A stretch of DNA of 64,000 bases from Nipponacmea schrenckii (GCA_030562195.1 JAUJPP010000012.1:9176001-9240000); one strand, 5' to 3'. Shown: positions 1 through 13,239, counted from the first letter of the stretch. The notes: generated by a model from the sequence alone, not told the origin. Program-made: numbers and translations.

Positions 1-1821
1 GGACCGATTTTCGTCGGGTTTGCATTTTTGAAAACTTGAAACAATTTCCAACAAAATAGCAATTAAAAAAATTCGAAATTCGAAATTTCATAGCACACAT
101 TTTTTTGTCGTATTTTGCACATTTTTGCAACTTTGCTATTTTAAGACCGATTGATCTGAAAATTTGGGTGCCTTCAAGTTTCACGAATATGAAAACATTG
201 GCAGAGTCAGAATTTTTGCTTCATTTCCGGTTTCAGCGTAAAACGGGTTTAAACTTCCGGTTGACCTACTTGTGCTGTAATTGATGTATCGCAACAAAAT
301 TTATGTCAATCCTAATTAAATTGGAAGACAAAAAAACGAAGCAGAAAAAATCCGGACCGGAAGTGAAACATTAGCCGCCATCTTGAAATGTCACTTTTTT
401 GTAAAACTCAAAATGGGGCCTCTACGGTAAGAGCGATTTGTGTGATGTTTATATTTCTGGAAAGCTTCGTCGATTGCGATCAAAATGTTGGAAATCGATT
501 TTTGAATTTTGCTTTTGCTTTTTTGCAACATCCGGTTGAATTTTTTCGAAGTTTGGGGGCTTATTTCTCGTGACCTTGACCTTTGGTGACCATGACCTTT
601 AGTAGGTCAAAGGTCATAGACCTTGGCTATCAGTTGATACTTTGACCTTTGACCTCCGACATCTACTTCCGGTTTTATAGCTGCGCGAAAACAGCAAAAT
701 TCGCAACTTTGGACTGCTCTAGAGCGTGACCTAATTAATTTAGAGTGTTATTTTTTTCAGATTCTTAAGGCGATTTTTGTCCTCTTTCCAACGATATATA
801 ACAAAAGTTTTTAAAATGAAAAATGAAGTTTTTGATTTTTGCAAAGATAAGTACATTTTGCCGTATATTCGCTTGTTTAAAATCTATGTGTGTATATCTC
901 GTGATCTATTAGCTGTACAAGCTTCAAATTTGTACCGTGAATATACATTTTGAATATGATTAGATTCCTGGCCTAAAAAATGAGATGGGCGTGGCACATC
1001 CGGGTGAACTTCAAATTTACCATTTATATCGGTCAGCGAATTAGGGCTGCAGGAAATAACGTTTTTCAAAAAAGTACCTTGCATACATATACCTCATTAC
1101 TTTGGCCAGTAGATCCCAAAAAATCAAATGATTCTGTCTGTTTGTTGCAATTTTGCGACATTTGCAAAAAAAATCAGTTATTTTTAGTTTGGGGGCTTAT
1201 TTCTAGTGACCATGACCTTTAGTAACCTTGACCTTTACAAGGTCATTGGTCACTGACTTTGGCTATCAGTTGACAATTTGACATTAGGCTTCCGACGTCT
1301 ACTTCCGGTTTTATAGCTGCCCAAAAACAGCAAAATTCGCTACTTTGGACTGCTCCAGAGCGTGACCTAATTAATTTAGAGGGTTATTTTTTTCAGATTC
1401 TTAAGGCGCCTTTAGTCCTCTTTCCAGCGATGTACAACAAAATTTTTCAAAATGAAAATTTAATTTTTGCACTTTTAAAACTAAAGTACATTTTGCTTTT
1501 TTGAAATGTATGTGTGTATATCTCGCGATCTATAAGATGTACAAGCTTCAAATTTGTACCATGAATATATATTTTGTATGAGATTAGATTTACGCAAAAG
1601 TAAATTAGATGGGCGTGGCACATCCGTGTAAACTTCCAATTTACCAGTTATATCGGTCAACGCTTTACATCTGTAGGAAATAACATTTTTCCAAAAAATT
1701 CTTTGCACACAGATACCTTGCTGCTTCGGCCAGTTTCTCCCAGAAAATCAGATGATTGGGCCTGTTTGTTGCAATTTTGCAACGTTAGCAAAGTTCCACT
1801 CTGTGCCACGTGTGGCTCTAG
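1..1821 (+). mobile_element. Helitron-like module A1 (left end outside window)
   Basis: Non-coding repeat unit that recurs at 5908-7923 and 9271-11363 in the same orientation. It ends with a short palindrome (GCCAC-GT-GTGGC, 1805-1816) followed by T and CTAG (1818-1821), and the next base is T. Two half-units repeat inside it, each with 'GGGGGCTTATTTCT', clusters of TGACCTT and a 'GAGCGTGACCTAATTAATTTAGAG' type block (about 727-750 and 1358-1381). The short ORFs are not conserved as frames between copies, so I treat the module as non-coding. A hairpin plus CTRR 3' end suggests a non-autonomous Helitron or Helentron relative. A composite satellite is the alternative. Confidence 0.6.
604..655. 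promoter_or_regulatory. Facing pair of DR1 nuclear-receptor-type motifs
   Basis: AGGTCAAAGGTCA at 604-616 and its reverse complement TGACCTTTGACCT at 643-655 are both exact DR1 arrangements, the consensus bound by RXR, HNF4 or PPAR-type receptors. The pair recurs in module A2 (6707-6719 and 6746-6758); A3 keeps the first site (10145-10157) and has a degraded second. Function is inferred from motif identity only. Confidence 0.35.
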
Positions 1822-1823
1822 TT

Positions 1824-1848
1824 GCAGTGCGTTCTTCGAACGCACTGC
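1824..1848. repeat. Module B 5' hairpin
   Basis: GCAGTGCGTTC-TTC-GAACGCACTGC: perfect 11-bp stem with a 3-nt loop. Inverted copies lie at 47887-47911 (approximately) and 51962-51986. Confidence 0.85.
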
Positions 1849-3483
1849 TTTGTTTTCGAAATGACTATTTTTTTTTTTTTTTTTTCTCTTTCTGGTCACG
1901 CTCCCCAGCCATAACTGCAAATGTCTTACACAATCTAGCGTGATATTGTAACGTAATCTTGTGCTCGTTGTTGTTTAAATGTAAAATGACGCATTTTTGT
2001 TCTACCGGAAATGACGTAGAACGTCACAAATTTTATTTTTGTTTACTAACTCACGGCTCGTTATTTTATCCAATCTGGTTCGGACTTTTTTTATTTACTA
2101 CTTATAACTTAGATTTACATAATAGCAGTTTAAGAATTTTGAAATTTTTACTTTTGTTGCTGACTTTTGAATTTTAAAATTTAACACTTTTTCTAACTTT
2201 TGCAATTTTGATTAGATCGAAATCAAAATTTGCAGTTAGATAAACATTTTTCTTGTCAAGAAAAATCTGTTTTCAAAATGTCGACATCACTTCCGGTTTC
2301 GGCGTCATACGTCGCTAAACTTCGAATTTTCACTTCCGGAATTCTAAAGATATTTGAATTTTTTTTTTTGCAATTAGTTACTATTAACCCATAATGATTT
2401 TATAATTAACAAAAATTGAACCGGAAGTAACAGATCAGTCGCCATCATTAAACCACTTACTTTTGTAAAGTGAAAAATTGGGCCTTAGGGGTTAATCGGA
2501 CAATTGTAATTTTGATGTCTATGAAATCGTCAATCGATTGCTAACAATTCTTAGGAAGCCGAATTTTGAATTTCGATTTAGCTTACCTTTCATTTCCGGT
2601 TCTTTTTTTTCACTCAGTGCCTAATTTTTCCAACGTTCATATATCGTGACCTTGACCTTTGGTGACCATGTGACCTGCACAAAAGTTGTTGCCCTTGTCG
2701 AGATCTATCCATTGATGTCTTCATTTGTGTTGTGAAATGTCAACTTCCGGTTTTACAGTCATTTGAAAATTGCACTTTTTAACTTCGAAGAGCTCTGTCA
2801 CGTGACCTCATTTACATACGTCAAAATTTCTTTTATGTCCTTATTACGCGTAATTTATTCTTTCCAATGGTGTATAACACTTTATATTTTGATCAAAATT
2901 GCGCTTTTAAATATTAGAAAATTTTGTTCTTAGTTCTATATTAATTGTGCGTGATTTATGAAAAAGCACGTGTTTTTTTTTAAAATTTACGTCTTATTTT
3001 TTCACAAAAATTGGTAGATGAGTAGACAAAAAATTATCATTAAAGATTCCGATAAAACATTTTCCGAAATTAGCCGAAAACGTCCGAAAATGACCAAAAA
3101 ATGAAGAAAATCACAGAAATCGGAATTTTCGGATTAAATTTTTGCACAAACTTGCAATTTTTTTATTCCACAGCATTAGTACCATCAATATCTTCATTTT
3201 GTATGTATGCCATATATGCAAATTCCTAACCGTTTGATCGCCATCTTGAAATATGCAAATTATTGGAAAAATACTACTCGTCCGCCATTTTTAATCCTAT
3301 TTTTTCAGACTTGTTTTAAAATATAATTTGGATAATTATCTAGGTCCTCTAGTGGCATATTTTTCGATTTCAAATTTGTCTTTGGACCAGGTCCTGCCAA
3401 AGTTTTTCAAAACTGACTTCCGTCTGAAAGTTCATAACTTTTGAACTCTACCATATGCATCCTTTTGATCTCAAAACAACATC

Positions 3484-3682
3484 ATCAGAGAGGCACTGGA
3501 CTGGAATCCCCAAGGGCATAGAAGACAAGGACGACCTTTACATAGCTTGAAAAGAATAAGACTGAAAGAGCTAAGAAGGATTGGCAAGACCTGGAATGAA
3601 GAAAAAAAAAACAGCTCATAATAGAGTGAGATGGAGAACGTCTGTAGCAGCCCTATTCTCCGCAAGGAACGAAGAGGACTAA
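3484..3682 (+). pseudogene. Captured LINE ORF2 C-terminal tail
   Basis: The reading DWNPQGHRRQGRP, then RIGKTWNE and, after a frameshift near 3620, NRVRWRTSVAALFSARNEED followed by TAA (3680-3682) resembles the conserved C-terminal tail of RTE/CR1-type LINE polyproteins (x-W-x-PQG-x-R-x-x-GRP ... RVRWR-x-x-VAAL). It is about 65 codons, with no RT upstream. The same fragment sits inside the inverted module B copies at about 46056-46260 and 50140-50345, so it was present in the module before amplification. Capture by a Helitron-like element or an old LINE insertion both fit. Confidence 0.6.
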
Positions 3683-5907
3683 CTTACTAATATGCATCCT
3701 TTATTTTTCTGCACAATCATCTTCATTGGCTAAAGGTTCATATGATACATTGATTTCTAATTTTAGTACAGAACATATGGATTAATAGGGATCCAAAAAT
3801 TGGTAATTTGCATATTTCTCGTATCTTCAGATGGTTATATCTCATGAACAAGACTCTTGGCAACATTCTAATTGACATTATTGGGTGTGATTTTTATCAG
3901 CTTTCTAACAATATCTTTATTTTAGCTATAGACCGAAAACTGATGAAAATACGCCTAGTAGAAAATAAGCGATTTTAACATTCATATTTTTTTTATATTT
4001 AGTTCTATTTAACTTAAAAACAAAATTCGAACAGATTTATAATGTGCAAATTCCCAGCTTTCAAGCAATATATAAATCATTATGTATAAATAAAAATTGC
4101 GAAAAGTTTAAGAATAAAATTACACTCTAATTAAACAGATATAAATGCAACAGGTCATAAAATCTGATTGTGTTAATTTGTTATCTTTTGGTCAAGACAC
4201 AAATTTTGACATTTCCAGTTAAAGTATCCCCAACCAATCAAAACAAGTCATTAGACTTTGTGGGCGTGGTTAAACCCAGATATTTTACATCACTGTGTGT
4301 ATTTTTCTTTCAATCGAAATAGGGTCTCGGAGGATCAGTCAATATGTGCTATTTTGATGGACATGTATATAGAATCTATAACCGATTGCCGAAATTTATA
4401 TGGAAACTGATTTTTGAATTTTTAATTTGATTTTGATTTAATTACGATTAAAAATTATAAAAACTTCGAAGGTGTATATTGTGACGTTGACCTTTGGCGA
4501 TCTTTATACCTGTACATATGTGATACGTTCTATCCAATGACATATTAAGCTTTATAGCAAAATGTAAACTTTCGGTTTATCGGCATTTAAAAATTGCGAA
4601 TTTTTCCTATAAAACGGTCAATTCACAAATTTTGACATTTCCAGTTGAAGTTTCCAAAACAAGTCAATGGACTTTGTGGGCGTGGTTAAGCCCAGATATT
4701 TTTACATCACAAACCTTAATGATTGCCAGTCTATTAACAAGCTCAAATGTCACGTGTTAAATCATGAATAAATCATCTCTCCCAATAATCGCAAAATCAA
4801 TCTACATTCTTAAATGACAGCCAGGAGACCAACAAATTCTAAATAGCCCGAAAGCTGCAGAACTGTTACAAACAGGTCTAGTTATTCTTTCCAATGGTGT
4901 ATAACACTTGATTTTTGATCAAAATTGCACGTTTTAAATTTGCAAATTTTGTAATTTCTTCTATACTAACTCTTTAAATCGAAATAGGGTCTCGGAAGAT
5001 AATTCAATTTGTGTTATTTTGATGTACATGTATATAGAATCTATTGCCGAAATATTTATGGAAACCGATTTTTGAATTGTTATTTTGATTTTGATTTTTT
5101 TACGATTAAAAATTAATCCAGTTAAAATGATTCAAAGATATTATATATCTTAAATAAAAGGACTGATTGTTCATTTCTCGTTGTGGGCGATGTATGATAT
5201 GGAATATTTGGAAGGAAATGCCAACCTTTAGAATTTTAAATGATATTCTCTTAAGCAAAAATAATGTACAGTTGAGAGGACTAGTGGTATAAGGGACGCA
5301 ACTCTATAAAATACTCTCTTAAAGATGTAAAGCCGCGCTGTTAATTTGATGGCTCTATGTTATACCATGGCAACTTGCCACAAATTGCAGGATCTAATGT
5401 TCTTACTACACCTAAATTAAGATTGATAAATAAATAAATAAACAAATTAAAAGTATCAACGATCTCGAAAGTTAATTTAATCCGAGATCAATTTGTATTC
5501 TCAAATAAGGTGTTATGTCCCTTTATGACCACAAATTTGTTTTTTCGACGTTTTGTTTTACACACTAATTAAACAGATATAAATGTTACAAGAAGAGTTA
5601 AGAAGATAATGCAACAGGGCAAAAAGTCAAATTGTGTTAATTTCTTATCGTTTGGTCAAGACAAATTTTGACATTTCCAGTTTAAGTATCGCAACCAATC
5701 AAAACAAATCATTATACTGAGTAGGCGTGATTACGTTCTATTTTAAATGACAGCCAGGAGATATAACACATTCTAAATATCTCGGAAGCTGCACAATTGT
5801 TACAAACAGGTCTAGTTATTATTATGGAATTGGATATTATAAATGCAACGTTTCACCCATGCAATAGAAGGGACGCGCACTGCCTTGGTACCGTCTAACG
5901 GTTCTAG

Positions 5908-7923
5908 TTTTTTTTTTTTTTCGAAATTTACACAGGGCACACAGCCTAGGCTGCAATAGTTGCAGCAATTTCACAACATCTCCAGACCTTCTGCAGTGTC
6001 GACGTTTCTAATGAATATAAATTGGAACATTTTTGCAAAACCGGAAGTGCTGCATTGCAACATAACTAAAAAGTCGGTCAGTGGCTCTAGAAGTCGCAAT
6101 TTTCAATCGATTTTATTCGGGTTTGCATTTTTGAAAACTTGAAACAATTTCCAACAAGATAGCAGTTACAAAATTTCGAAATTCAAAAATTCATAGCACA
6201 CATTTTTTTGCCGTATTTTGCACATTTTTGCAACTTTGCTATTTTAAGACGGATTGATCTGAAAATTTGGGTGCCTTCAAGTGTCACGAATATAAATACA
6301 TTTGCAGAGTCAAAATTTTTGCTTCATTTCCGGTTTAAGCGTAAAAAGGGTTTAAACTTCCGGTTGACCTACTTGTGCAGTAATTGATGTATCGCAACAA
6401 AATTAATGTCGATCGTAATTAAATTAGAATACAAAAAAACGAAGAAGAAAAAATCCGAACCGGAAGTGAAACTTTGACCGCCATCTTGAAATGTCACTTT
6501 TTTGTAAAACTCAAAATGGGGCCTCTACGGTAAGAGTGACTTGTGTGTTATTTGTATTTTTAGAAAGTCTAAACGATTGCGAAAAAAAGTATGAGAGCCG
6601 AATTTTGAATTTCGCTTTTGCATTTTTGCAACATCCGGTTGAATTTTTTCGAAGTTTGGGGGCTTATTTCTCGTGACCTTGACCTTTGGTGACCGTGACC
6701 TTTAATAGGTCAAAGGTCATTGACCTTGGCTATGAGTTGATACTTTGACCTTTGACCTCCGACATCTACTTCCGGTTTTATAGCTGCGCGAAAACAGCAA
6801 AATTCGCAACTTTGGACTGCTCTAGAGCGTGACCTAATTAATTTAGAGTGTTATTTTTTTCAGATTCTTAAGGCGATTTTTGTCCTCTTTCCAACGATAT
6901 ATAACAAAAGTTTTTAGAATGAAAAATGAAGTTTTTGATTTTTTCAAAGATAAGTACATTTTGCCGTATATTCGCTTGTTTAAAATCTATGTGTGTATAT
7001 CTCGTGATCTATTAGCTGTACAAGCTTCAAATTTGTACCGTGAATATACATTTTGAATATGATTAGATTCCTGTCCTAAAAAATGAGATGGGCGTGGCAC
7101 ATCCGGGTGAACTTCAAATTTACCATTTATATCGGTCAGCGAATTAGGGCTGCAGGAAATAACGTTTTTCAAAAAAGTACCTTGCATACATATACCTCAT
7201 TACTTTGGCCAGTTTATCCCAAAAAATCAAATGATTCTGTCTGTTTGTTGCAATTTTGCGACATTTGCAAAAAAAATCAGTTATTTTTAGTTTGGGGGCT
7301 TATTTCTAGTGACCATGACCTTTAGTAACCTTGACCTTTACAAGGTCATTGGTCACTGACTTTGGCTATCAGTTGACAATTTGACATTAGGCTTCCGACG
7401 TCTACTTCCGGTTTTATAGCTGCCCAAAAACAGCAAAATTCGCTACTTTGGACTGCTCCAGAGCGTGACCTAATTAATTTAGAGGGTTATTTTTTTCAGA
7501 TTCTTAAGGCGCCTTGTGTCCTCTTTCTAGCGATGTACAACAAAAGTTTTCAAAATGAAAATTTAATTTTTGCACTTTTAAAACTAAAGTACATTTTGCT
7601 TTTTTGAAATGTATGTGTGTATATCTCGCGATCTATTAGATGTACAAGCTTCAAATTTTTACCGTGAGTATACATTTTGAATGTGATTAGATTCAAGTAA
7701 AAAAAATGAGATGGGCGTGGCACATCCGGGTAAATTTGCAATTTTTTCATTTATATGGGTCAGCCAATTACGTTTGCAGTAAATGACGTTTTTCAAAAAA
7801 TACTTTGCACTCAGATGCCTCGTTACTTTGGCCAGTTTATCCTACAAAATCAAATGTTTGGGCCTGTTTGTTGCAATTTTGCGACGATAGCAAAGTCCCA
7901 CTCTGTGCCATAATTGGCTCTAG
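5908..7923 (+). mobile_element. Helitron-like module A2
   Basis: Second copy of module A, beginning with poly-T directly after the CTAG of B1 and ending CTAG at 7920-7923. It closely matches A1 from its first 200 bases on, including the DR1 pair, the GCCGCCATCTTG-type block near 6479 and both TGACCTTGACC clusters. Its last palindrome is degraded (GCCATAATTGGC). Confidence 0.6.
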
Positions 7924-9270
7924 TTTTTTTTTTTTTTTGGGAAGCTCGCTAGCCCAAACGGAAAAAGATAGACTATTTTTGTTTTCACCAATGGTTTTTA
8001 TATGGGCTGGAATCAAAAATGAATATCTAACATAATATTTTCGCTAACCCGAAAGTGGCTAATTGCATAATATGCAAATAAGATTTCAAGCTAGCTCGGC
8101 CCCTAATAGTCAGATCGGTCTGAAATTTACAGGATATAGATAGATAGGCAGCGCAATTAAAACTACATCATCAAAATTTTTTGATCACTTCCGGTTTGGG
8201 CGTGGGGACTTCCGGTTTTTTCGTCTCATGTCGGGCGACCCTGCTTCCCATGTAATTCAAGAATCTAAACAAAAACAGTATATTTAAGCTATACTAAATG
8301 ATTTTAATCCCCTGAGAACAAGAAAAATTAAATTGAATGTTGCGCATGCGCAGTTTTCAAAAATGGCAAATTTTCTTAAAAATTTAATAAGTCCGGCAAT
8401 TAATGACCGATTTTTATGATTTTGGTGTCTATCAAAACCTTGATACTTTATCTAAAAAATGTTGGGAACAGAATTTCGATTTTCGAATTTGAATTTTTTT
8501 TATGCCCGTTCGAATATTTCAAAAATTTAAAACTCTATATCTCGTGACCTTGACCTTCAATGACCTTGACATTTGAGATGTAGAATGTCCTTGACCTCAG
8601 CTGTCTATAGATGTGCTGATATTGCATGACAAATATTAACTTCCGGTTTTATAGCCCACCGAAATCTGACTATTTTGCAATTTTGGACGGTTATATTACG
8701 CTTTCGGGCTCTAATGTTCGGATCGATCTGAAATATACAGGATATAGATAAATACGCAACACAATTAAAAATATATCATCAAAATTTTTTGATCACTTCC
8801 GGTTTGGCCGTGGGGACTTCCGGTTTTTTTATCTCATTTCAGGCGACCCTACATCCCGTGTAATTCAAGAATGTAAGCAAAAACAGTATATATTAGCTAT
8901 ACAAAATAATTTGTATCCCCCGAGAAGAAAAAAATTCCAATTGCTAGTTGCGCATGCGCCATTTTTCCGAGAATGGCAAATTTTCTTTAAAATTTAATTA
9001 GTCCGTCATTTATTATTTATGCCCGTTTGAATTTTTTAAACATTTGAAATTCTAAATCTTGTGACCTTCACCTTCAATGACCTTGAAATTTTCCATATAG
9101 AATGGCCTTGACATCAGCTGTCTATAGATCTAACAATATTGTTACGCTTGTTCCACAATTGGAGGCTGAAAAGTACCGGAATTGAAAGCTAGCAGGTTAG
9201 AAGTTTCAAAATGTTCGAAATCCATGGGATAACGCATAGTTGCCACGCTCGGAGCTGTTCACAGTTCTAG
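7924..9270 (+). mobile_element. Helitron-like module C1 (1.35 kb)
   Basis: Starts with poly-T and GGGAAGCTCGCTAGCCC, ends CTGT-TC-ACAG-TT-CTAG (9267-9270). Contains two half-repeats, each with ACTTCCGGT twice, a GGGCGTGG box (one copy GGCCGTGG) and a TGCGCATGCGC palindrome (8341-8352 and 8949-8960). TGACCTTGA occurs in the first half and TGACCTT in the second. Copies: 11364-12728 (same strand, nearly identical) and 42490-43818 (inverted). No coding potential seen. Confidence 0.6.
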
Positions 9271-9317
9271 TTGTGGGACTTTGCTTTCAGCAAAGTCCCA
9301 GTTTGTTTTCGAAATGT

Positions 9318-9348
<31 letters not shown>

Positions 9349-11363
9349 CGATTTTTCCACACCTTCCTGCTCTTAAACTACAGTAGTTGCAGCAACCATT
9401 CAAATTTCCTAGACCTTCTGTAGTGGCAAAAAAGTTAATGAATATAAATTGGAACATTTTTGCAAAACCAGAAGTGCAACAGTGCAACATTTGCAAAAAA
9501 CAGTTTTTCGGCTCTAGAAGGCGCAATTTTGGCCCGATTTTCATCGGGTTTTCATTTTCAGAATTTACATACAATATTCAATAGGATAGCAGTTAAAAAA
9601 ATTCGAATTTCGAAAATTCGTAGCAGACAATCTTTTGCCGTATTTTCGAATTTTTTTACCATTTTTTAAATTTCTGTCCGATTAAGTTCCAATTTTAGGT
9701 GCTAAGAGAGACTATAAATCTGAACAAAATGACATTGTCAAATATTTTGCGTCACTTCCGGTTTAAGCTCAAAAAGGGTTCAAAGTTGAAATTTCTGATT
9801 TTCGGTCTACTTCCGGTCTAATTGTCACGGGTCATTGAAACTTGTGTTGAACAATATCTTTTTAAAAAAACTGGCCGATTTAAAAAAAAAATCCAGACCG
9901 GAAGTAAAACTTTGGCCACCATCTTGAAATGTCACTTTTTTGTAAAACTCAAAATGGGGCCTCTACGGTAAAAGCGATTTGTGTGATGTTTATATTTCTG
10001 GAAAGCTTAGTCGATTGCGATCAAAATGTTGGAAATCGATTTTTGAATTTTGCTTTTGCTTTTTTGCAACATTCGGTTGAATTTTTTCGAAGTTTGGGGG
10101 CTTATTTCTCGTGACCTTGACCTTTGACGACCTTGAACTTTAGTAGGTCAAAGGTCATTGACCTTGGCTATCAGTTGATACTTTGAACTTTGACCTCTGA
10201 CGTCTACTTCCGGTTTTATAGCTGCCCGAAAACAGCAAAATTCGCAACTTTGGGCTGCTCTAGAGCGTGACCTAATTAATTTAGAGTGTTAATTTTTTCA
10301 GATTCTTAGATTGTTTTTTGTCCTCTTCCCAACGATATATAACAAAAGTTTGTAAAATGAAAATTGAAGTTTTTGATTTTTGCAAAGAAAAGTACATTTT
10401 GCCGTATTTTCGCTTGCTTGAAATGTATGTGTGTGTATCTCGTGATCTATTAGCTGTACAAGCTTCAAATTTTTACTGTGAATATACATTTTGAATATGA
10501 TTAGATTCCCCTCCAAAAAAACGAGATGGGCGTGGCACATCCGGGTGAACTTCAAATTTACCATTTATATCGGTCAGCGAATTACGGCTGCAGTAAATAA
10601 CGTTTTTCAAAAAAGTACCTTGCACACATATATCTCATTACTTTGGCCAGTTCATCCCAAAAAAATCAAATGTTTCTGCCTGTTTGTTGCAATTTTGCGA
10701 CATTTGCAAAAAATCAATTTTTTTTTAAGTTTGGGGGCTTATTTCTAGAGACTTTGACCTTTGGTGACCTTGACCTTTACAAGGTCATTGGTCACTGACT
10801 TTAGCTATCAGTTGACAATTTGGCATTAGACTTCTGACGTCTATTTCCAGTTTTATAGCTGCTCGAAAGCAGCAAAATTTGCAACTTTGGACTGCTCTAG
10901 AGCGTGACCTAATTAATTTAGAGGGTTATTTTTTTCACATTCCGAAGGCGCCTTTTGTCCTCTTTCCAGCGATGCACAACAACAGTTTTTAAAATGAAAA
11001 TTTAATTTTTGGACTTTTAAAATTAAAGTACATTTTGCTTTTTTGAAACGTATTTGTGTATATCTCGTGATCTATTAGATGTACAAGCTTCAAATTTGTA
11101 CCATGAATATATATTTTGTATGAGATTAGATTTACGCAAAAGTAAATTAGATGGGCGTGGCACATACGGGTAAACTTCCAATTTACCAGTTATATCGGTC
11201 AGCGCTTTACATCTGTAGGAAATAACATTTTTCCAAAAAATTCTTTGCACACAGATACCTCGTTGCTTTGGCCAGTTTCTCCCAGAAAATCAGATGTTTC
11301 GGCCTGTTTGTTGCAATTTTGCAACGTTAGCAAAGTCCCACTCTGTGCCACGTGTGGCTCTAG
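9271..11363 (+). mobile_element. Helitron-like module A3 with its own 5' hairpin
   Basis: Copy of module A that keeps a 5' hairpin: GGGACTTTGC-TTTCA-GCAAAGTCCC (9275-9299), then TTTGTTTTCGAAATG and poly-T. Ends with GCCAC-GT-GTGGC, T, CTAG (11360-11363). The first ~600 bases differ from A1 and A2 in places; the rest is near-identical. The hairpin differs in sequence from that of module B but sits at the same place beside the same conserved box. Confidence 0.6.
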
Positions 11364-12728
11364 TTTTTTTTGTTTTGTTTTTTTTTTTTTCTTTTGGGAA
11401 GTCGCTAGCCCAAACGGAAAAAGATAGACTATTTTTGTTTTCACCAATGGTTTTTATATGGGCTGGAATCAAAAATGAATATCTAACATAATATTTTCGC
11501 TAACCCGAAAGTGGCTAATTGCATAATATGCAAATAAGATTTCAAGCTAGCTCGGGCCCTAATAGTCGGATCGGTCTGAAATTTACAGGATATAGATAGA
11601 TAGGCAGCGCAATTGAAACTACATCATCAAAATTTTTTGATCACTTCCGGTTTGGGCGTGGGGACTTCCGGTTTTTTCGTCTCATGTCGGGCGACCCTGC
11701 TTCCCATGTAATTCAAGAATCTAAACAAAAAAAGTATATTTAAGCTATACTAAATGATTTTAATCCCCTGAGATGAAGAAAATTTAAATTGAATGTTGCG
11801 CATGCGCAGTTTTCAAAAATGGCAAATTTTCTTAAAAATTTAATAAGTCCGCCAATTATTGACCGATTTTTATGATTTTGGTGTCTATCAAAACCTTGAA
11901 ACTTTATCTAAAAAATGTTGGGAACAAAATTTTGATTTTCGAATTTGAATTTTTTTTATGCCCGTTCGAATTTTTCAAAAAGTTAAAACTCTATATCTCG
12001 TGACCTTGACCTTCAATGACCTTGACATTTGAGATGTAGAATGTCCTTGACCTCAGCTGTCTATAGATGTGCTGATATTGCATGACAAATATTAACTTCC
12101 GGTTTTATAGCCCACCGAAATCTGACTATTTTGCAATTTTGGACGGTTATATTACACTTTCGGGCTCTAATGTTCGGATCGATCTGAAATTTACAGGATA
12201 TAGATAAATACGCAACACAATTAAAAATATATCATCAAAATTTTTTGATCACTTCCGGTTTGGGCGTGGGGACTTCCGGTTTTTTATCTCATTTCAGGCG
12301 ACCCTACATCCCGTGTAATTCAAGAATGTAAGCAAAAACAGTATATATATTAGCTATACAAAATAATTTGTATCCCCCGAGAAGAAAAAAATTCCAATTG
12401 CTAGTTGCGCATGCGCCATTTTTCCGAGAATGGCAAATTTTCTTTAAAATTTAATTAGTCCGTCATTTATTATTTATGCCCGTTTGAATTTTTTTTAAAA
12501 TTTGAAATTCTAAATCTTGGGACCTTCACCTTCAATGACCTTGAAATTTTCCATATAGAATGGCCTTGACATCAGCTGTCTATAGATCTAACAATATTGT
12601 TACGCTTGTTCCACAATTGGAGGCTGAAAAGTACCGGAATTGAAAGCTAGCAGGTTAGAAGTTTCAAAATGTTCGAAATCCATGGGATAACGCATAGTTG
12701 CCACGCTCGGGGCTGTTCACAGTTCTAG
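11364..12728 (+). mobile_element. Helitron-like module C2
   Basis: Near-identical copy of C1, from the post-CTAG poly-T to CTAG at 12725-12728. It is the last unit of the first chain and is followed by unique sequence beginning TTACTATTG, so the right boundary of the chain is visible here. Confidence 0.6.
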
Positions 12729-13239
12729 TTACTATTGAAATTATACCATTCATTGCAAAAAATTTGCGTAATTTTATAAGTTTTATCGTTTTTTATCTGT
12801 TTACTACTATGATATGAAACAGTTACTATTTATAGACAATTGGGGACTCCCGCGGGAATATACCGTCATTTTTCTCAGTATTGGTGTCATTCGGTAAAAT
12901 TTATCTTAAAATCGGCATTTGTAACTTGGACAAAAATATTAAATTACTGTAGATGTTTGATTATCGGAATGTTTTGTTATTTTCATGTGATGTATGACAG
13001 TATTTTAGGAAAGTTTAAGTCCCAATTATGATGAATATAACTAAACATTCATGGCATTAAAATACATTTTACAGTTGGATACTAGTTGAATGGTACTTAG
13101 TGTAGCAGTTTTGACTCAACAAAACATCGTTTAAATAATGTATGACTGGGAAAAAATAAATCAACAGCCCTGAATCATTCAATTCATTAACTTCACTATC
13201 ATGGTACAGTACTAGAGAATTTGGGACGGAACAACCAGA
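12729..13239. other. Unique AT-rich spacer between module chains
   Basis: No gene or repeat recognised. It separates the A/B/C chain from the D array and may be host sequence. Confidence 0.4.

Larger units (their letters stand above)
1822..5907 (+). mobile_element. Helitron-like module B1 (4.09 kb)
   Basis: Starts TT plus a perfect 11-bp-stem hairpin (1824-1848), then TTTGTTTTCGAAATG and a poly-T run. Ends with ACCGT-CTA-ACGGT (5890-5902), T and CTAG (5904-5907). Two near-identical inverted copies sit at 43819-47909 and 47910-51986, so both ends are defined by comparison. It has no long ORF but contains the 3' tail of a LINE ORF (3484-3682). Internal ACTTCCGG, TGACCTT and ATGGCG motifs recur. 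Likely a non-autonomous rolling-circle-type element. Confidence 0.65.

Noticed and set aside
980..1222. 80-codon ORF in module A, repeated at 7083-7325
   Set aside because: Identical reading in A1 and A2 reflects repeat identity; A3 changes length and frame, with no protein features.
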